From JBBRSD01 sp038245725 (GTDB taxonomy: Bacteria; Actinomycetota; Coriobacteriia; Anaerosomatales; JAAXUF01): DNA of 64,000 nt. Of this stretch, positions 1-10,268 are shown piece by piece (the stretch's first letter is position 1; every line of letters begins with the position of its first letter). The stretch covers positions 1 through 64,000 of the forward strand of contig JBBRSD010000003.1 in NCBI GenBank assembly GCA_038245725.1, in the 5' to 3' direction. The translations under genes were made by a program, and so were the position numbers. Under the pieces are notes generated by a model. It made no database searches and had not been told where the DNA came from. It worked only from the letters and a program-made list of their open reading frames with translations.

Positions 1-1
1 C

Positions 2-112
2 GCTTACGAGATGGTACGCTCGGACGGCAAGGGATACGAACCTCGGGTGGGACATCTGATGCCGTTTTCAGGACGACAGCCGTTCCGCGCGATGTTCAAT
101 CCCTTGAACTGA
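2..112 (+). CDS. C-terminal end of an unidentified protein (cut by window start)
   Basis: The reading frame from base 2 is open and ends at TGA 110-112. It gives a 36-residue tail containing VGHLMPFSGRQPF and ending FNPLN. The start lies outside the window. I do not recognise the family. It runs in the same direction as the DUF302 gene, but a promoter with a palindromic operator lies in the 112-base gap, so the two are probably separate transcription units. Confidence 0.5.
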   Translation, partial: AYEMVRSDGKGYEPRVGHLMPFSGRQPFRAMFNPLN

Positions 113-157
113 GAGTAGACCCCCCAAATTCTTACGCGCTCCTGCGTCGTCTCTCTA

Positions 158-186
158 TTGCATGGAGATACCCCATGGGGTATTCT
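158..186 (+). promoter_or_regulatory. Promoter of the DUF302/OsmC unit with a perfect 16-bp palindromic operator (168-183)
   Basis: Bases 168-183 read ATACCCCATGGGGTAT, a perfect palindrome. They sit inside a sigma-70-like promoter: TTGCAT at 158-163 and TATTCT at 181-186, spaced 17 bases. A repressor bound there would block both hexamers. G/C-tract palindromes flanked by AT are typical of CsoR/RcnR/CstR-family sites. The regulator itself is not in the window. The 10-mer TGGGGTATTC recurs at 1251-1260 before the SQR gene. Confidence 0.7.
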
Positions 187-224
187 TTGTCACACATTTG
201 TTTCGCTAACGAGGGGACCTGGCC

Positions 225-608
225 ATGCAGCTCGACTACACCGTATCCACATCCAAGCCCTTTGCCGAGGCGGTCGAAAGCGTCGTTGAGGCTGCGAAGT
301 TGAACGGTTTTCGCGTGCAGATGATCCACGATGTGCAGGCGACGCTTGCCGACAAGGGGTTCGAGCGCGAGCCCTATACCATCGTCGAGATGTGCAACGC
401 CAAGCACGCGCATGCGGTGCTGGCTCGTGATCCTCAGATCGGCCTGATGCTGCCGTGCCCGGTGCTGGTCTACGAGATCGACGGGCTCGTCTCCATCTCG
501 ACGATGAGGCCGCGGCTCATCGGCACGTTCTTTCCGGAGGCGGCACTGGACGGAATCGCAGGCGAGGTAGAAGACGCGATGATCGCAATTGTGGACGCCG
601 CCGCCTAG
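225..608 (+). CDS. DUF302 domain protein
   Basis: This 127-residue protein is almost entirely one DUF302 domain: an N-terminal strand (LDYTVSTSKPFAEAV), a helix, then the signature region YTIVEMCNAKHAHAVL with a conserved-looking cysteine, followed by LPCPVLVYEIDG. The biochemical role of DUF302 is not established; members often sit beside sulfide:quinone oxidoreductases, rhodaneses or other redox genes, which fits here. There is no signal peptide, so it is probably cytoplasmic. The ATG follows a GAGGGG purine tract. The promoter carries the palindrome at 168-183, so expression is probably controlled by a CsoR/CstR-like repressor. It is first in a unit with the OsmC-like gene. Confidence 0.8.
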   Translation: MQLDYTVSTSKPFAEAVESVVEAAKLNGFRVQMIHDVQATLADKGFEREPYTIVEMCNAKHAHAVLARDPQIGLMLPCPVLVYEIDGLVSISTMRPRLIGTFFPEAALDGIAGEVEDAMIAIVDAAA

Positions 609-650
609 AAGCCGACCGATACGCGCACGCCACACGGTGAAGGAGCCACG

Positions 651-716
651 GTGGAGAACGTCACTATGTGCACTGGGGCCGTAGAGGTCGGTGCGGTGCC
701 AGCGGCGCTCACTTGA
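651..716 (+). CDS. Possible 21-residue leader or small ORF
   Basis: A GTG at 651 is preceded by a strong AAGGAG at 640-645 (5-base gap) and opens a short frame ending TGA at 714-716. The peptide is MENVTMCTGAVEVGAVPAALT, with one cysteine. A GTG at 717 directly follows the stop, in frame with the OsmC-like gene. It could be a leader peptide or chance. Only the good ribosome site argues for translation. Confidence 0.25.
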   Translation: MENVTMCTGAVEVGAVPAALT

Positions 717-752
717 GTGATTACCGTTTCCTCCTCAGAAGAAGGGCATGAC

Positions 753-1205
753 ATGGATGTGATACGCGCTCGATGGGCGAAACAGCGCCAGTTCGTTGGT
801 TGGGACTCGAAGAACCACGGAATCGTGATGGACACTCCCGCCGACGGCAGCGGCGAGGGCACCGGCTGGCGCCCGGTAGAACTACTACTGCTTGGGATGG
901 CCGGCTGCACGGGGGTCGACGTGGTCGGAATCCTGGAGAAGAAGCGTGAGGATGTCCGTGGTGTCGAGATCGAAGTGCGCGGCGCGCCCTTCCTTGACGA
1001 TTTCCCGCACTACTACGAGACGATCGAGATCGTCTACACGGTCACGGGTGTCGGCATCAAGCCCAGCTCGGTCGCCCAGGCTATCGAGCTCTCCGAGGAG
1101 AAGTACTGTTCGGTCAAGGGGTGTCTCGGGCCACAGTGTGCGGTGACAACGAGTTTCGAAATCGTCGAGTTCGAGCCACAAATCGGTCCTAGCGACCGAG
1201 CGTAA
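753..1205 (+). CDS. OsmC/Ohr family peroxiredoxin-like protein
   Basis: OsmC-fold proteins reduce organic hydroperoxides, or in some clades bind or transfer sulfane sulfur, using two cysteines. Both conserved motifs are visible: MAGCTGVDVVGIL (first cysteine, on the central helix) and EEKYCSVKGCL (second cysteine, which aligns with the resolving Cys). The length of about 150 residues is normal. I start at ATG 753, after the AGAAGAAGGGC purine stretch; a longer form from GTG 717 would add 12 unlikely residues. It follows the DUF302 gene in the same direction. With SQR downstream, a role in hydroperoxide or persulfide handling in the cytoplasm is inferred. Confidence 0.85.
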   Translation: MDVIRARWAKQRQFVGWDSKNHGIVMDTPADGSGEGTGWRPVELLLLGMAGCTGVDVVGILEKKREDVRGVEIEVRGAPFLDDFPHYYETIEIVYTVTGVGIKPSSVAQAIELSEEKYCSVKGCLGPQCAVTTSFEIVEFEPQIGPSDRA

Positions 1206-1242
1206 GCAAAGGCAAGTCGCGTTCGGGCTTCTTCAGAATCAT

Positions 1243-1258
1243 ATACCTGGTGGGGTAT
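1243..1258 (+). promoter_or_regulatory. Second copy of the CsoR/CstR-like operator, before the SQR gene
   Basis: Bases 1243-1258 read ATACCTGGTGGGGTAT. The right half TGGGGTAT and the following TC are identical to the operator at 168-183; the left half has two or three changes. The likely -10 TATTCG (1256-1261) overlaps the site, with a weak -35 TTCAGA about 18 bases upstream, so the geometry matches the first copy. Confidence 0.6.
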
Positions 1259-1317
1259 TCGCTTGCGGATGTCAGAAGACTGTCGTCCGCGCCGCACGGC
1301 GCAGGAGAGAAGGCGTC

Positions 1318-2574
1318 ATGAGCGGCTCAGCGAACACTCTGCAGGCCGGAGTCACGACAACTCGCACGAAGAGTCCGCACGTGGTCGTTGTGGGCGGGAG
1401 CTTCGCTGGCCTGACGAGCGCCTACACGCTCAAGCGCGAGTTGGGCGGCGATGTCGACGTCACCGTCGTTGCTCGCCAGAAGGAGTTCGTCTTCATCCCG
1501 TCGCTTATCTGGGTCGCTCCGGGCAAGCGCACCGGGAGACAAGTTGCCTTTGACCTGGCGCCGCGTTTGGCGGCGAAGGGCATCGAGTTCCTTGAGGCGC
1601 GGGCCGACTCAATCGACCCCATAGCCAAGACGGTCACCACCGATGCCGGCGTGCTGAGCTACGACTACCTTGTGCTGGCCACCGGCCCCAAGCTCGAATG
1701 GAGCGCGATCACAGGTCTCGGCCCGAAGGACGGCTTCACGCATTCCGTCTGCTCACTGCCTGATGCCGAGGAAGCGAACGAGGCGTGGCAGAGGTTCCTG
1801 CAGGATCCCGGACCGGTGGTTGTCGGGGCGGCGCAAGGAGCAAGCTGCTTCGGCGCGGCATACGAGGTGGTCCTCAACCTGGAGCACGCGTTGCGCAAAG
1901 CAGGGGTGCGCGACGAGTCGCCGGTCACGTTCATCACCTCAGAACCGTTCCTCGGCCACTTCGGACTTGATGGTCTCGGCAAGGGCGAAGAGATGCTCAA
2001 GAAGTTCTTCGCTCAGCGCAACATCAACTTCGTTGAGAACACAGGCATCGACCACGCGGAGTCGGATCGGATCGTCCTGTCAGACGGGCGAGTACTGCCA
2101 TACAAGTACGCGATCATCATCCCGCCGTTCCTCGGCGTCGACGCGATTCGCAATTCGCCGGGACTGTGCAATGCCCGTGGCTTCATTCCGACCAACGACC
2201 GCTTCCAGCACGTCGACTTCCCTGAGATCTACTCGGCCGGCGTGGCTGTGGCTGTGGCGCCGCCGTCGCCAACCGAGGTCCCGACCGGCGTCCCTAAGAC
2301 CGGCTACATGTCAGAGGTCATGGGGCATGTCGTGGGGCAGAACATCGCCGCTGCAATCACCGGGAAGCCTGCTCACGAGCAGAAGTTCGGCGACATGGCG
2401 GCGCTCTGCATCCTAGACGCCGGCGATTCCGGTGTGATCATGGTGACCGACAGGGTGTTCAAGCCGCGCAAGCGCGAATGGCTCATCCCTGGGCCTTGGG
2501 CTCATTGGGCAAAGCTCGCATTCGAGAGCTACTTCCTGTGGAAGATGCGGCACGGAGCCGTCTACATGCCATAG
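1318..2574 (+). CDS. sqr: Sulfide:quinone oxidoreductase
   Basis: A FAD-dependent membrane-associated flavoprotein that oxidises sulfide and passes electrons to quinone. The dinucleotide fold begins at VVVVGGSFAGLTSAY (residues 22-36), a second FAD motif is YDYLVLATGPKL, and IYSAGVAVAV is the late FAD-binding segment. The three redox cysteines expected in this family align: C145 (HSVCSLPDA), C177 (GASCFGAAYE) and C364 (AALCILDAG). The C-terminal WAHWAKLAFESYFLWKM looks like the amphipathic membrane anchor. The 418-residue length is normal. The first ~18 residues may be an over-extension, but the ATG is preceded by AGGAGAGAAGGC. Its promoter shares an operator with the DUF302 unit. Confidence 0.9.
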   Translation: MSGSANTLQAGVTTTRTKSPHVVVVGGSFAGLTSAYTLKRELGGDVDVTVVARQKEFVFIPSLIWVAPGKRTGRQVAFDLAPRLAAKGIEFLEARADSIDPIAKTVTTDAGVLSYDYLVLATGPKLEWSAITGLGPKDGFTHSVCSLPDAEEANEAWQRFLQDPGPVVVGAAQGASCFGAAYEVVLNLEHALRKAGVRDESPVTFITSEPFLGHFGLDGLGKGEEMLKKFFAQRNINFVENTGIDHAESDRIVLSDGRVLPYKYAIIIPPFLGVDAIRNSPGLCNARGFIPTNDRFQHVDFPEIYSAGVAVAVAPPSPTEVPTGVPKTGYMSEVMGHVVGQNIAAAITGKPAHEQKFGDMAALCILDAGDSGVIMVTDRVFKPRKREWLIPGPWAHWAKLAFESYFLWKMRHGAVYMP

Positions 2575-2762
2575 AACGATGTCCGCTAAGAAGAAAGGCG
2601 GCAGCTGTGGGGATGCTAAAGCGCGACGGTTTCGAGAAGGCGTACCGCGTCAAGCTCGGCACCTCCCCAGGGTGTTGGAAACTTGTTCGTTAACAGAACT
2701 CGGCGTCGAGCTGAGCGAGCCGCCAGGCTCAGAGCCCGGTCGTGCAAGAACGGCACGGGAAC

Positions 2763-2984
2763 CTATAGAGTCGAACCGATTCGCTCGGCGACTCCACTCG
2801 CGCAGCCGGATCCTGTCGCGTAGACCACCAATACTGACTTCATGCCTGCTCCCATCTTTGTGGTGGGCTGCGCCACCTCTGGCCTGTACGTCGCGACGAA
2901 GCTGGCTGTGCCTCCTGTGGCGACAACACCGACAAGCGTCCCGCCAAATGCCAAGAATCTGCGCCGCGTCATCTCTTCCATCAT
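2763..2984 (-). pseudogene. Truncated Tat-exported flavodoxin-like protein
   Basis: The 73-residue product starts with a twin-arginine signal (MTRRRFLAFGG, then a hydrophobic stretch) and continues into the first strand and phosphate loop of a flavodoxin domain (MKSVLVVYATGSGCASGVAERIG), then stops at TAG. A flavodoxin domain needs about 140 residues, so over 80% of it is missing. The next frames downstream hold nothing like the rest, which suggests a deletion rather than one stop codon. Its ATG overlaps the TetR stop by four bases (ATGA), so it was once co-translated with the regulator, which implies an exported flavoprotein was part of that operon. Confidence 0.65.
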
Positions 2985-3589
2985 TGCCTCCCGCTGTTCC
3001 AGATGCCCGTGAGGTAGACCTCGACGAGCTGTTGCACTACGTTTTCGACCGGCATGGTCGGGAGGTCTTCGCCCGATCCCAACAACTGCCGGGACATCAC
3101 GAGCGTCGACGTGAGTGCGAAGAAGCCCTCGGCCATCACGCGTGCGTCGACGTCGGCGCGCAGATCGCCTGCGGCCTGGCGCTCGGCGAGGTACTCGGCA
3201 AGGCCGCCGAGATTCCGCTCTAGGCCGTCTCCCAACACCGCGGCCACCTCAGGGTTCGACGGCGCGTCGAGCGCAAGGCGCAGGGCGGTCGCCCCGAACT
3301 GGCCGGCCTGTGCGACTTCGATCCGCGCGAGCGTCTCGATTGTCGCCCGCGTGTCGGAAGGGTCGGGCAGCGACTCGACGGCGAAGCCCGCCATCTGGTT
3401 GGCCCACATCGCGCCGAGCCCCGCCAGCAGGCCCTGCTTGTTCTTGAAGTACCGGAAGATCGTGACCTCGTTGACGTTGGCCCTCTCGGCGATGGCGCGC
3501 GTGGTCGTTGCCTTGTAGCCGCGCTCGGCGAAAAGTGTTGCCGCGGCGGTCAGGATCTGCTCGGCGGTCGTCCGTTCTGCGGGGCTCAT
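2981..3589 (-). CDS. TetR/AcrR family transcriptional regulator
   Basis: The N-terminal helix-turn-helix is clear: TTAEQILTAAATLFAERGYKATTTRAIAERANVNEVTIFRYFKNKQGL, with the family-typical end of recognition helix and KNKQGL. The C-terminal ligand domain is unassigned. I place the start at ATG 3589 because AGGAG lies just upstream; a longer frame would run into the operator. The inverted repeat at 3608-3631 lies 18 bases upstream, between it and the divergent gene, so it probably represses itself and its neighbour. The flavodoxin remnant follows with a four-base overlap. Confidence 0.9.
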   Translation of the reverse strand: MSPAERTTAEQILTAAATLFAERGYKATTTRAIAERANVNEVTIFRYFKNKQGLLAGLGAMWANQMAGFAVESLPDPSDTRATIETLARIEVAQAGQFGATALRLALDAPSNPEVAAVLGDGLERNLGGLAEYLAERQAAGDLRADVDARVMAEGFFALTSTLVMSRQLLGSGEDLPTMPVENVVQQLVEVYLTGIWNSGRQ

Positions 3590-3607
3590 CCGGAATCTCC
3601 TCTTGAC

Positions 3608-3631
3608 GTATGCAAGTGATTGCTTGCATAC
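3608..3631. promoter_or_regulatory. TetR-type operator (9-bp perfect inverted repeat, 6-bp spacer)
   Basis: GTATGCAAG at 3608-3616 and CTTGCATAC at 3623-3631 are exact inverted copies separated by TGATTG. TTGACG at 3603-3608 on the plus strand touches the site and could be a -35 element for the divergent gene. The location between a TetR gene and a divergent gene is the usual place for its operator. Confidence 0.7.
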
Positions 3632-3716
3632 TGAAGCCAAGGGAAACGGATGTCAATACGCCCGCCACGCCAAGCCGTGTGGCTACAAGAATCGATGTGC
3701 TGTGAGGAGCTCGGTC

Positions 3717-4547
3717 ATGAGAGCGAGGAAGTTGATGCAGGTTGCCGCGTGGATCTTGGGAGTGGTTTTAGCGCTGATGTTCGTGGGCTGGCTCGGTCTG
3801 CAGGTCCAGCCGGCGCCGTTCCCCGTCTACGCGGGGAAGTCCCTGGGACCGACGAAGACACTGCCGTTGCCGCAAGGCCTACCCAAGCCGGTCGAGCGCT
3901 TCTACAAGAAGATCTACGGCGGCCGTGTGCCGGTCATTGCAACCGCCGTGCTCACTGGTCGCGCCACCATCAGGCCGTTTGCGGGCATCCCGTTGCCTGC
4001 CCGCTACCGCTTCACGCACGTTGCGGGGAAGGACTACCGGCACTATATCGAGGCGTGCTGGTTCGGCATCCCGATTCTGAAGATCAACGAGCGCTTCATC
4101 GACGGCACGAGCCTCATGGAGATCCCCATCGTCGGTACGTCGAAGGGCCCCAAGATCGAGGAGGCCGCCAACCAAGGTATGTGGGCGGAGATATGGGATT
4201 TCCCCTCGGTGCTCGTCACCGACTCGCGCGTGCACTGGATGCCGGTGGACGACGACACCGCAATCCTCGAGGTCCCGTTCAAGGCGCAGGGCTACCAGCA
4301 GTTCGTCGTCCGCTTCGACCCCAAGACAGGACTGCAGACGTGGACCGAGACGATGCGCTGGCAGACCACCGAGAAGGTGCTGTGGATGACGCATTCTATG
4401 GACTATTGCAAGCTGGACGGCGTGCTGACCAACACGGTTGGCTCGGCGACGTGGACGAACGTGGGCAAGCCGTGGGCCGTCTTCACGCTGGAGGACTTGA
4501 GTCTGAACCTGGACGTGAGCGACTACCTGCGGGCGAAAGGAATCTAG
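3717..4547 (+). CDS. Membrane-anchored DUF6544-like protein
   Basis: The 276-residue product has one N-terminal membrane helix (VAAWILGVVLALMFVGWLGLQV) followed by an extracytoplasmic domain. The stretch LPKPVERFYKKIYGGRVPVI and the motif ARYRFTHVAGKDYRHYIEACWFGIPILKINERFIDG resemble DUF6544-family proteins as I remember them; their function is unknown. ATG 3717 has GAGGAG at 3704-3709. It diverges from the TetR gene across the operator, so it is the probable regulated target. Confidence 0.65.
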   Translation: MRARKLMQVAAWILGVVLALMFVGWLGLQVQPAPFPVYAGKSLGPTKTLPLPQGLPKPVERFYKKIYGGRVPVIATAVLTGRATIRPFAGIPLPARYRFTHVAGKDYRHYIEACWFGIPILKINERFIDGTSLMEIPIVGTSKGPKIEEAANQGMWAEIWDFPSVLVTDSRVHWMPVDDDTAILEVPFKAQGYQQFVVRFDPKTGLQTWTETMRWQTTEKVLWMTHSMDYCKLDGVLTNTVGSATWTNVGKPWAVFTLEDLSLNLDVSDYLRAKGI

Positions 4548-7192
<2,645 letters not shown>

Positions 7193-7353
7193 CCGCAACT
7201 CCACGCAGATTCCACGCCACGCAAGTGGAGCGCGTCGAGGAAGGGTTGCACGACGTTCGACGCGGGCGATGATTGCGTATCGCGTAATCACGGTGGGTGT
7301 CGCTCGACGCTCTCGGACCGCCTCGCGGAGCGTCGGGCTAGGAGGTGGTTGAT

Positions 7354-7999
7354 GTGACCACTTCAAGTAGGCTCGGTTCGAGACGATTCGGGTTCTGGTT
7401 GGCTCGACCAATCCTGTGGGCGACGCTCATCGTCTCAATCGTCATCCTATCCTCGCTCGACATCGCATTCGCGGCCGACACCCCAGTAGCCACGGTGCCT
7501 GTCGGCACCGGCCCGGCCGTAGTTGCGGTCGATCCCCTATCGCACCACGCCTTCATCGGCAACTACTACGTCGATAGCGTGTCCGTCATCGATGGCGTGG
7601 CGCGAAGTTCGGTCGCCACGATCGCGATGCCGACTGGCGGGGCAATCGCCGTGCCAGTCGCCGCTGTCGTCGACGTGCTGATTGGCAAGGCGTACGTCGG
7701 GAACTTCTGGTCGAACTACGTGTCCGTCGTCGACGGCGGACCCTCGGTGTCGTGGCGACGATCTCGCTGCCGGCATCGCACGCGAGCGGTGCCCGAGCGC
7801 TCGCGGCAGACCCATCCGGGGTCACCTCGAAGGTGTATGCGGCCATACTCGGCAAGGACATCGTGAGCGTGATCGACGGTTCGACCGACACGTCACCAAG
7901 AACATTCCTGTCGGCAACTCGCCGAGGGCCATCGCTGTCTTCGCTAGCGGTTCGCACAGGCGCGTGTACGTGGCGAACCGGTATGATTGCCCACCATAA
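7354..7999 (+). pseudogene. Frameshifted secreted YVTN-type beta-propeller protein
   Basis: GTG 7354 with AGGAGG at 7340-7345 begins a protein with a signal peptide (LWATLIVSIVILSSLDIAFA) and then YVTN-like blade repeats (VATVPVGTGPAVVAVDP, KAYVGNFWSNYVSVVDG). The repeat pattern switches frame near 7743 (continuing VATISLPASHASGARAL) and again near 7893 (continuing NIPVGNSPRAIAVFASG, then RRVYVANRYD), and stops at 7999. Three frames are needed for one propeller, so this is a decayed gene, also short at its C-terminus. The last segment lies 140 bases before cooS. Confidence 0.7.
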
Positions 8000-8139
8000 A
8001 GCCGCAGGTAGAGGTCCGTATTTCGGGAAACCGAGACCGGCCCTCCTCTTCGGCGCGACACTTGCTTCCGAGTGTGTCGTCCTCGCTGTCCGTGCCGGCG
8101 CGCCGAGGAGCGAAGCGACCCGCCCCTGTAGGAGCGCCC

Positions 8140-10164
8140 ATGAAGTACCACTCCAAGCCCCTCGGCGCTGACATCGCCGGCAAAGAGGACTCGATCCGGC
8201 TTGCTGCCAACCCCGCCGCCAGCGAGATGCTGGCGCACCTCGAAGCGTGTGGGGTCGAGACGATCGTCGACCGGCTCGAGGCGCAGCAGCCGCAGTGCGG
8301 CTTCGGCCTGCGCGGCCTGTGCTGCCGGATGTGCCAGTGGGGACCGTGCCGCATCTCGGCGAAGAGCCCGCGTGGCGTGTGCGGGCGGACGATGGAGCTC
8401 GTGGTCATCGCGAACCTGCTCCGGGCCGTGGCGGCGGGTGCCTCGGCGCAGACGATGCACGCTCGCGAGATGATCCTCACGCTCGCCGCGACAGCGCGCG
8501 GTGACGTGACCCTGTCCCTGAAGGGCAAGAAGCGGCTTCGAGAGGTCGCCGCCTCGCTCAACGTCGGCTACCCGTGGTCGCCGGTCGAGGAGATGGCCGA
8601 GGGCGTCGCCGGCATCATGCTCGAGGACTTGAGCCGCATGACCGACGGCCCGATGAACACGATGCAGTTCGCGCCTCGCGAGCTCCGAAAGACGTGGGAG
8701 CGGCTGGGCGTCATGCCCCGCTCGGCGGCGTACGAGATCGTCGAAGCGATGCACATGACTACGATGGGCGGCTGTTCGGACTGGGAGACGCTGTTTCGCC
8801 AGGTCGTGCGCACGAGCCTGGCGCACGCGTACTCGGCGCTGGTGCCGTCTTCCGTGATCTCTGACATCCTCTTCGGCATCCCCGAACCCAAGACCGCCGA
8901 GGTCAACTACGGCATCCTCAAACCCGACCACGTCAACATCCTCGTCCACGGCCACTCGGCAATCATGCTCGAGAAGGTGCTGGAGAAGATCGCTTCCGAG
9001 GAGATCCAGCAGCTCGCGCGCGAGAAGGGTGCGGCCGGCATCGTCGTCGGCGGCATGTGCTGCACCGGGCACGAGTCGCTTGCTCGCTACGGCGTCCCAA
9101 CGGTGACCGGCGCGATGGGGCAGGAGCTTGTCATCGGCACCGGCGCGATCGACGCGGTCGTCGTCGACATGCAGTGCGTCGTTCCCGGCATGCAGGCGGT
9201 CGCCGAGTGCTTCGGCACCGAAATCATCACGACGTGCAGCTCCAATCGCATCCCCGGCGCGACACACATCCCCTTCGACGCCGAGCACCCCGAGACGCTC
9301 GACGAGGACGCGATGCGCGTCGCTCGCGTGGCGGTCGAGGCGTTCGCAAGCCGGGACCGCAGCCACATCCACATCCCGCAGTACACGACGACCGTCACTA
9401 CGGGCTTCAGCCGAGAGGCCATCATCAAGGCGTTCGGCGGTGCTCGGCAGTTCGTGGCCGCGCTGCGCGACGGTCGAATCCGCGGCGTCGTGGCGATGGT
9501 GGGCTGCAGCACCCCGAAGCTCGGCTTCGAGACCGGCCACGTCAGTATCGCTCGCGAACTCGCCCGCCAAGGCGTGCTCGTGCTCACGTCCGGCTGTTCG
9601 GGGCACGCGCTGCTCAACGCCGGGCTCTGTTCGGCCGACGCCACCGCCGGCTGCGCAGAGGGGCTGCGGGAAGCGTGCGAGGCAGCCGACATCCCGCCGG
9701 CGCTTGCGGTGGGGAGCTGCTCGGACAACGCGCGGATCATCCAGCTGTTCGCGACGCTGGCCGGCGAAGCCGAACTCGACATCGCCGAGATGCCCTTCGC
9801 GCTCTCGGGCCCCGAACTCGCCAACGAGAAGACGATGGGGCAGACGATGGCCGTCATCGCGCACGGCGTCACCGCCATCGTCGGCCTGACGCCTCAGCTT
9901 CCGATCCCCGCGCGTGGTCCGACGCCGGAAGGCGCCGACGCTGGTTCGCAGCCCAACCGCAACTCGATGGTCGACTTCTTCTGCGACGAGGGCCTGCCCG
10001 CCATGCTCGGCGCGAGGCTGCTGATCGAGCCCGATCCCGAGAAGGCGGCGCGTGCGATCGTCGCCGAGATCGATTGCAAGCGGGAAGCGCTGGGCTGGCA
10101 AAGCGTCAACGACGATGCAGCCGTGCAGCTGTCGCTGGCGAACACCACTGACAGCGGACTCTGA
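8140..10164 (+). CDS. cooS: Anaerobic carbon monoxide dehydrogenase catalytic subunit CooS
   Basis: Ni-Fe enzyme that interconverts CO and CO2 with ferredoxin-type carriers. The D and B cluster cysteines are C53, C61, C62, C65, C70 and C81. The C-cluster ligands are visible: histidine in LVHGHSA (about 270-272), GGMCCTGHE (307-308), DMQC346, VGC456STPK, SGC486SGHA and GSC527SDN, and the catalytic lysine aligns with K564 (ANEKTMGQ). Length 674 is slightly above the usual 630-640. ATG 8140 has TAGGAG just upstream. No cooC maturation factor, cooF ferredoxin, hydrogenase or acetyl-CoA synthase gene adjoins it, so partners must be elsewhere. It is flanked by a pseudogene and a convergent ferritin-like gene. 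Confidence 0.95.
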   Translation: MKYHSKPLGADIAGKEDSIRLAANPAASEMLAHLEACGVETIVDRLEAQQPQCGFGLRGLCCRMCQWGPCRISAKSPRGVCGRTMELVVIANLLRAVAAGASAQTMHAREMILTLAATARGDVTLSLKGKKRLREVAASLNVGYPWSPVEEMAEGVAGIMLEDLSRMTDGPMNTMQFAPRELRKTWERLGVMPRSAAYEIVEAMHMTTMGGCSDWETLFRQVVRTSLAHAYSALVPSSVISDILFGIPEPKTAEVNYGILKPDHVNILVHGHSAIMLEKVLEKIASEEIQQLAREKGAAGIVVGGMCCTGHESLARYGVPTVTGAMGQELVIGTGAIDAVVVDMQCVVPGMQAVAECFGTEIITTCSSNRIPGATHIPFDAEHPETLDEDAMRVARVAVEAFASRDRSHIHIPQYTTTVTTGFSREAIIKAFGGARQFVAALRDGRIRGVVAMVGCSTPKLGFETGHVSIARELARQGVLVLTSGCSGHALLNAGLCSADATAGCAEGLREACEAADIPPALAVGSCSDNARIIQLFATLAGEAELDIAEMPFALSGPELANEKTMGQTMAVIAHGVTAIVGLTPQLPIPARGPTPEGADAGSQPNRNSMVDFFCDEGLPAMLGARLLIEPDPEKAARAIVAEIDCKREALGWQSVNDDAAVQLSLANTTDSGL

Positions 10165-10268
10165 GCGGCGAGCATGCAAGGACACGGGACCCTTGAGGCG
10201 ATTCTGAGGCGCGACAAATCAAACCCCTGAAGATCTTCTTCTCGGCTGAGCAGGAGTCGCGTCCCAGC

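Noticed and set aside
2613..2693. Short frame after the SQR gene ending GTSPGCWKLVR
   Set aside because: No ribosome site and no recognised family; too little to call.
7271..7289. Imperfect palindrome GATTGCG/CGTAATC after katG
   Set aside because: One mismatch in seven and no matching gene arrangement; chance is likely.
8056..8079. Inverted CGACAC/GTGTCG upstream of cooS
   Set aside because: Only six paired bases with a 12-base gap; no family of regulator is suggested.
7822..10185. A 787-residue open frame on the minus strand opposite cooS
   Set aside because: Composition is Arg/His/Asp-rich without a fold pattern, and it mirrors the codon bias of the real gene on the other strand.
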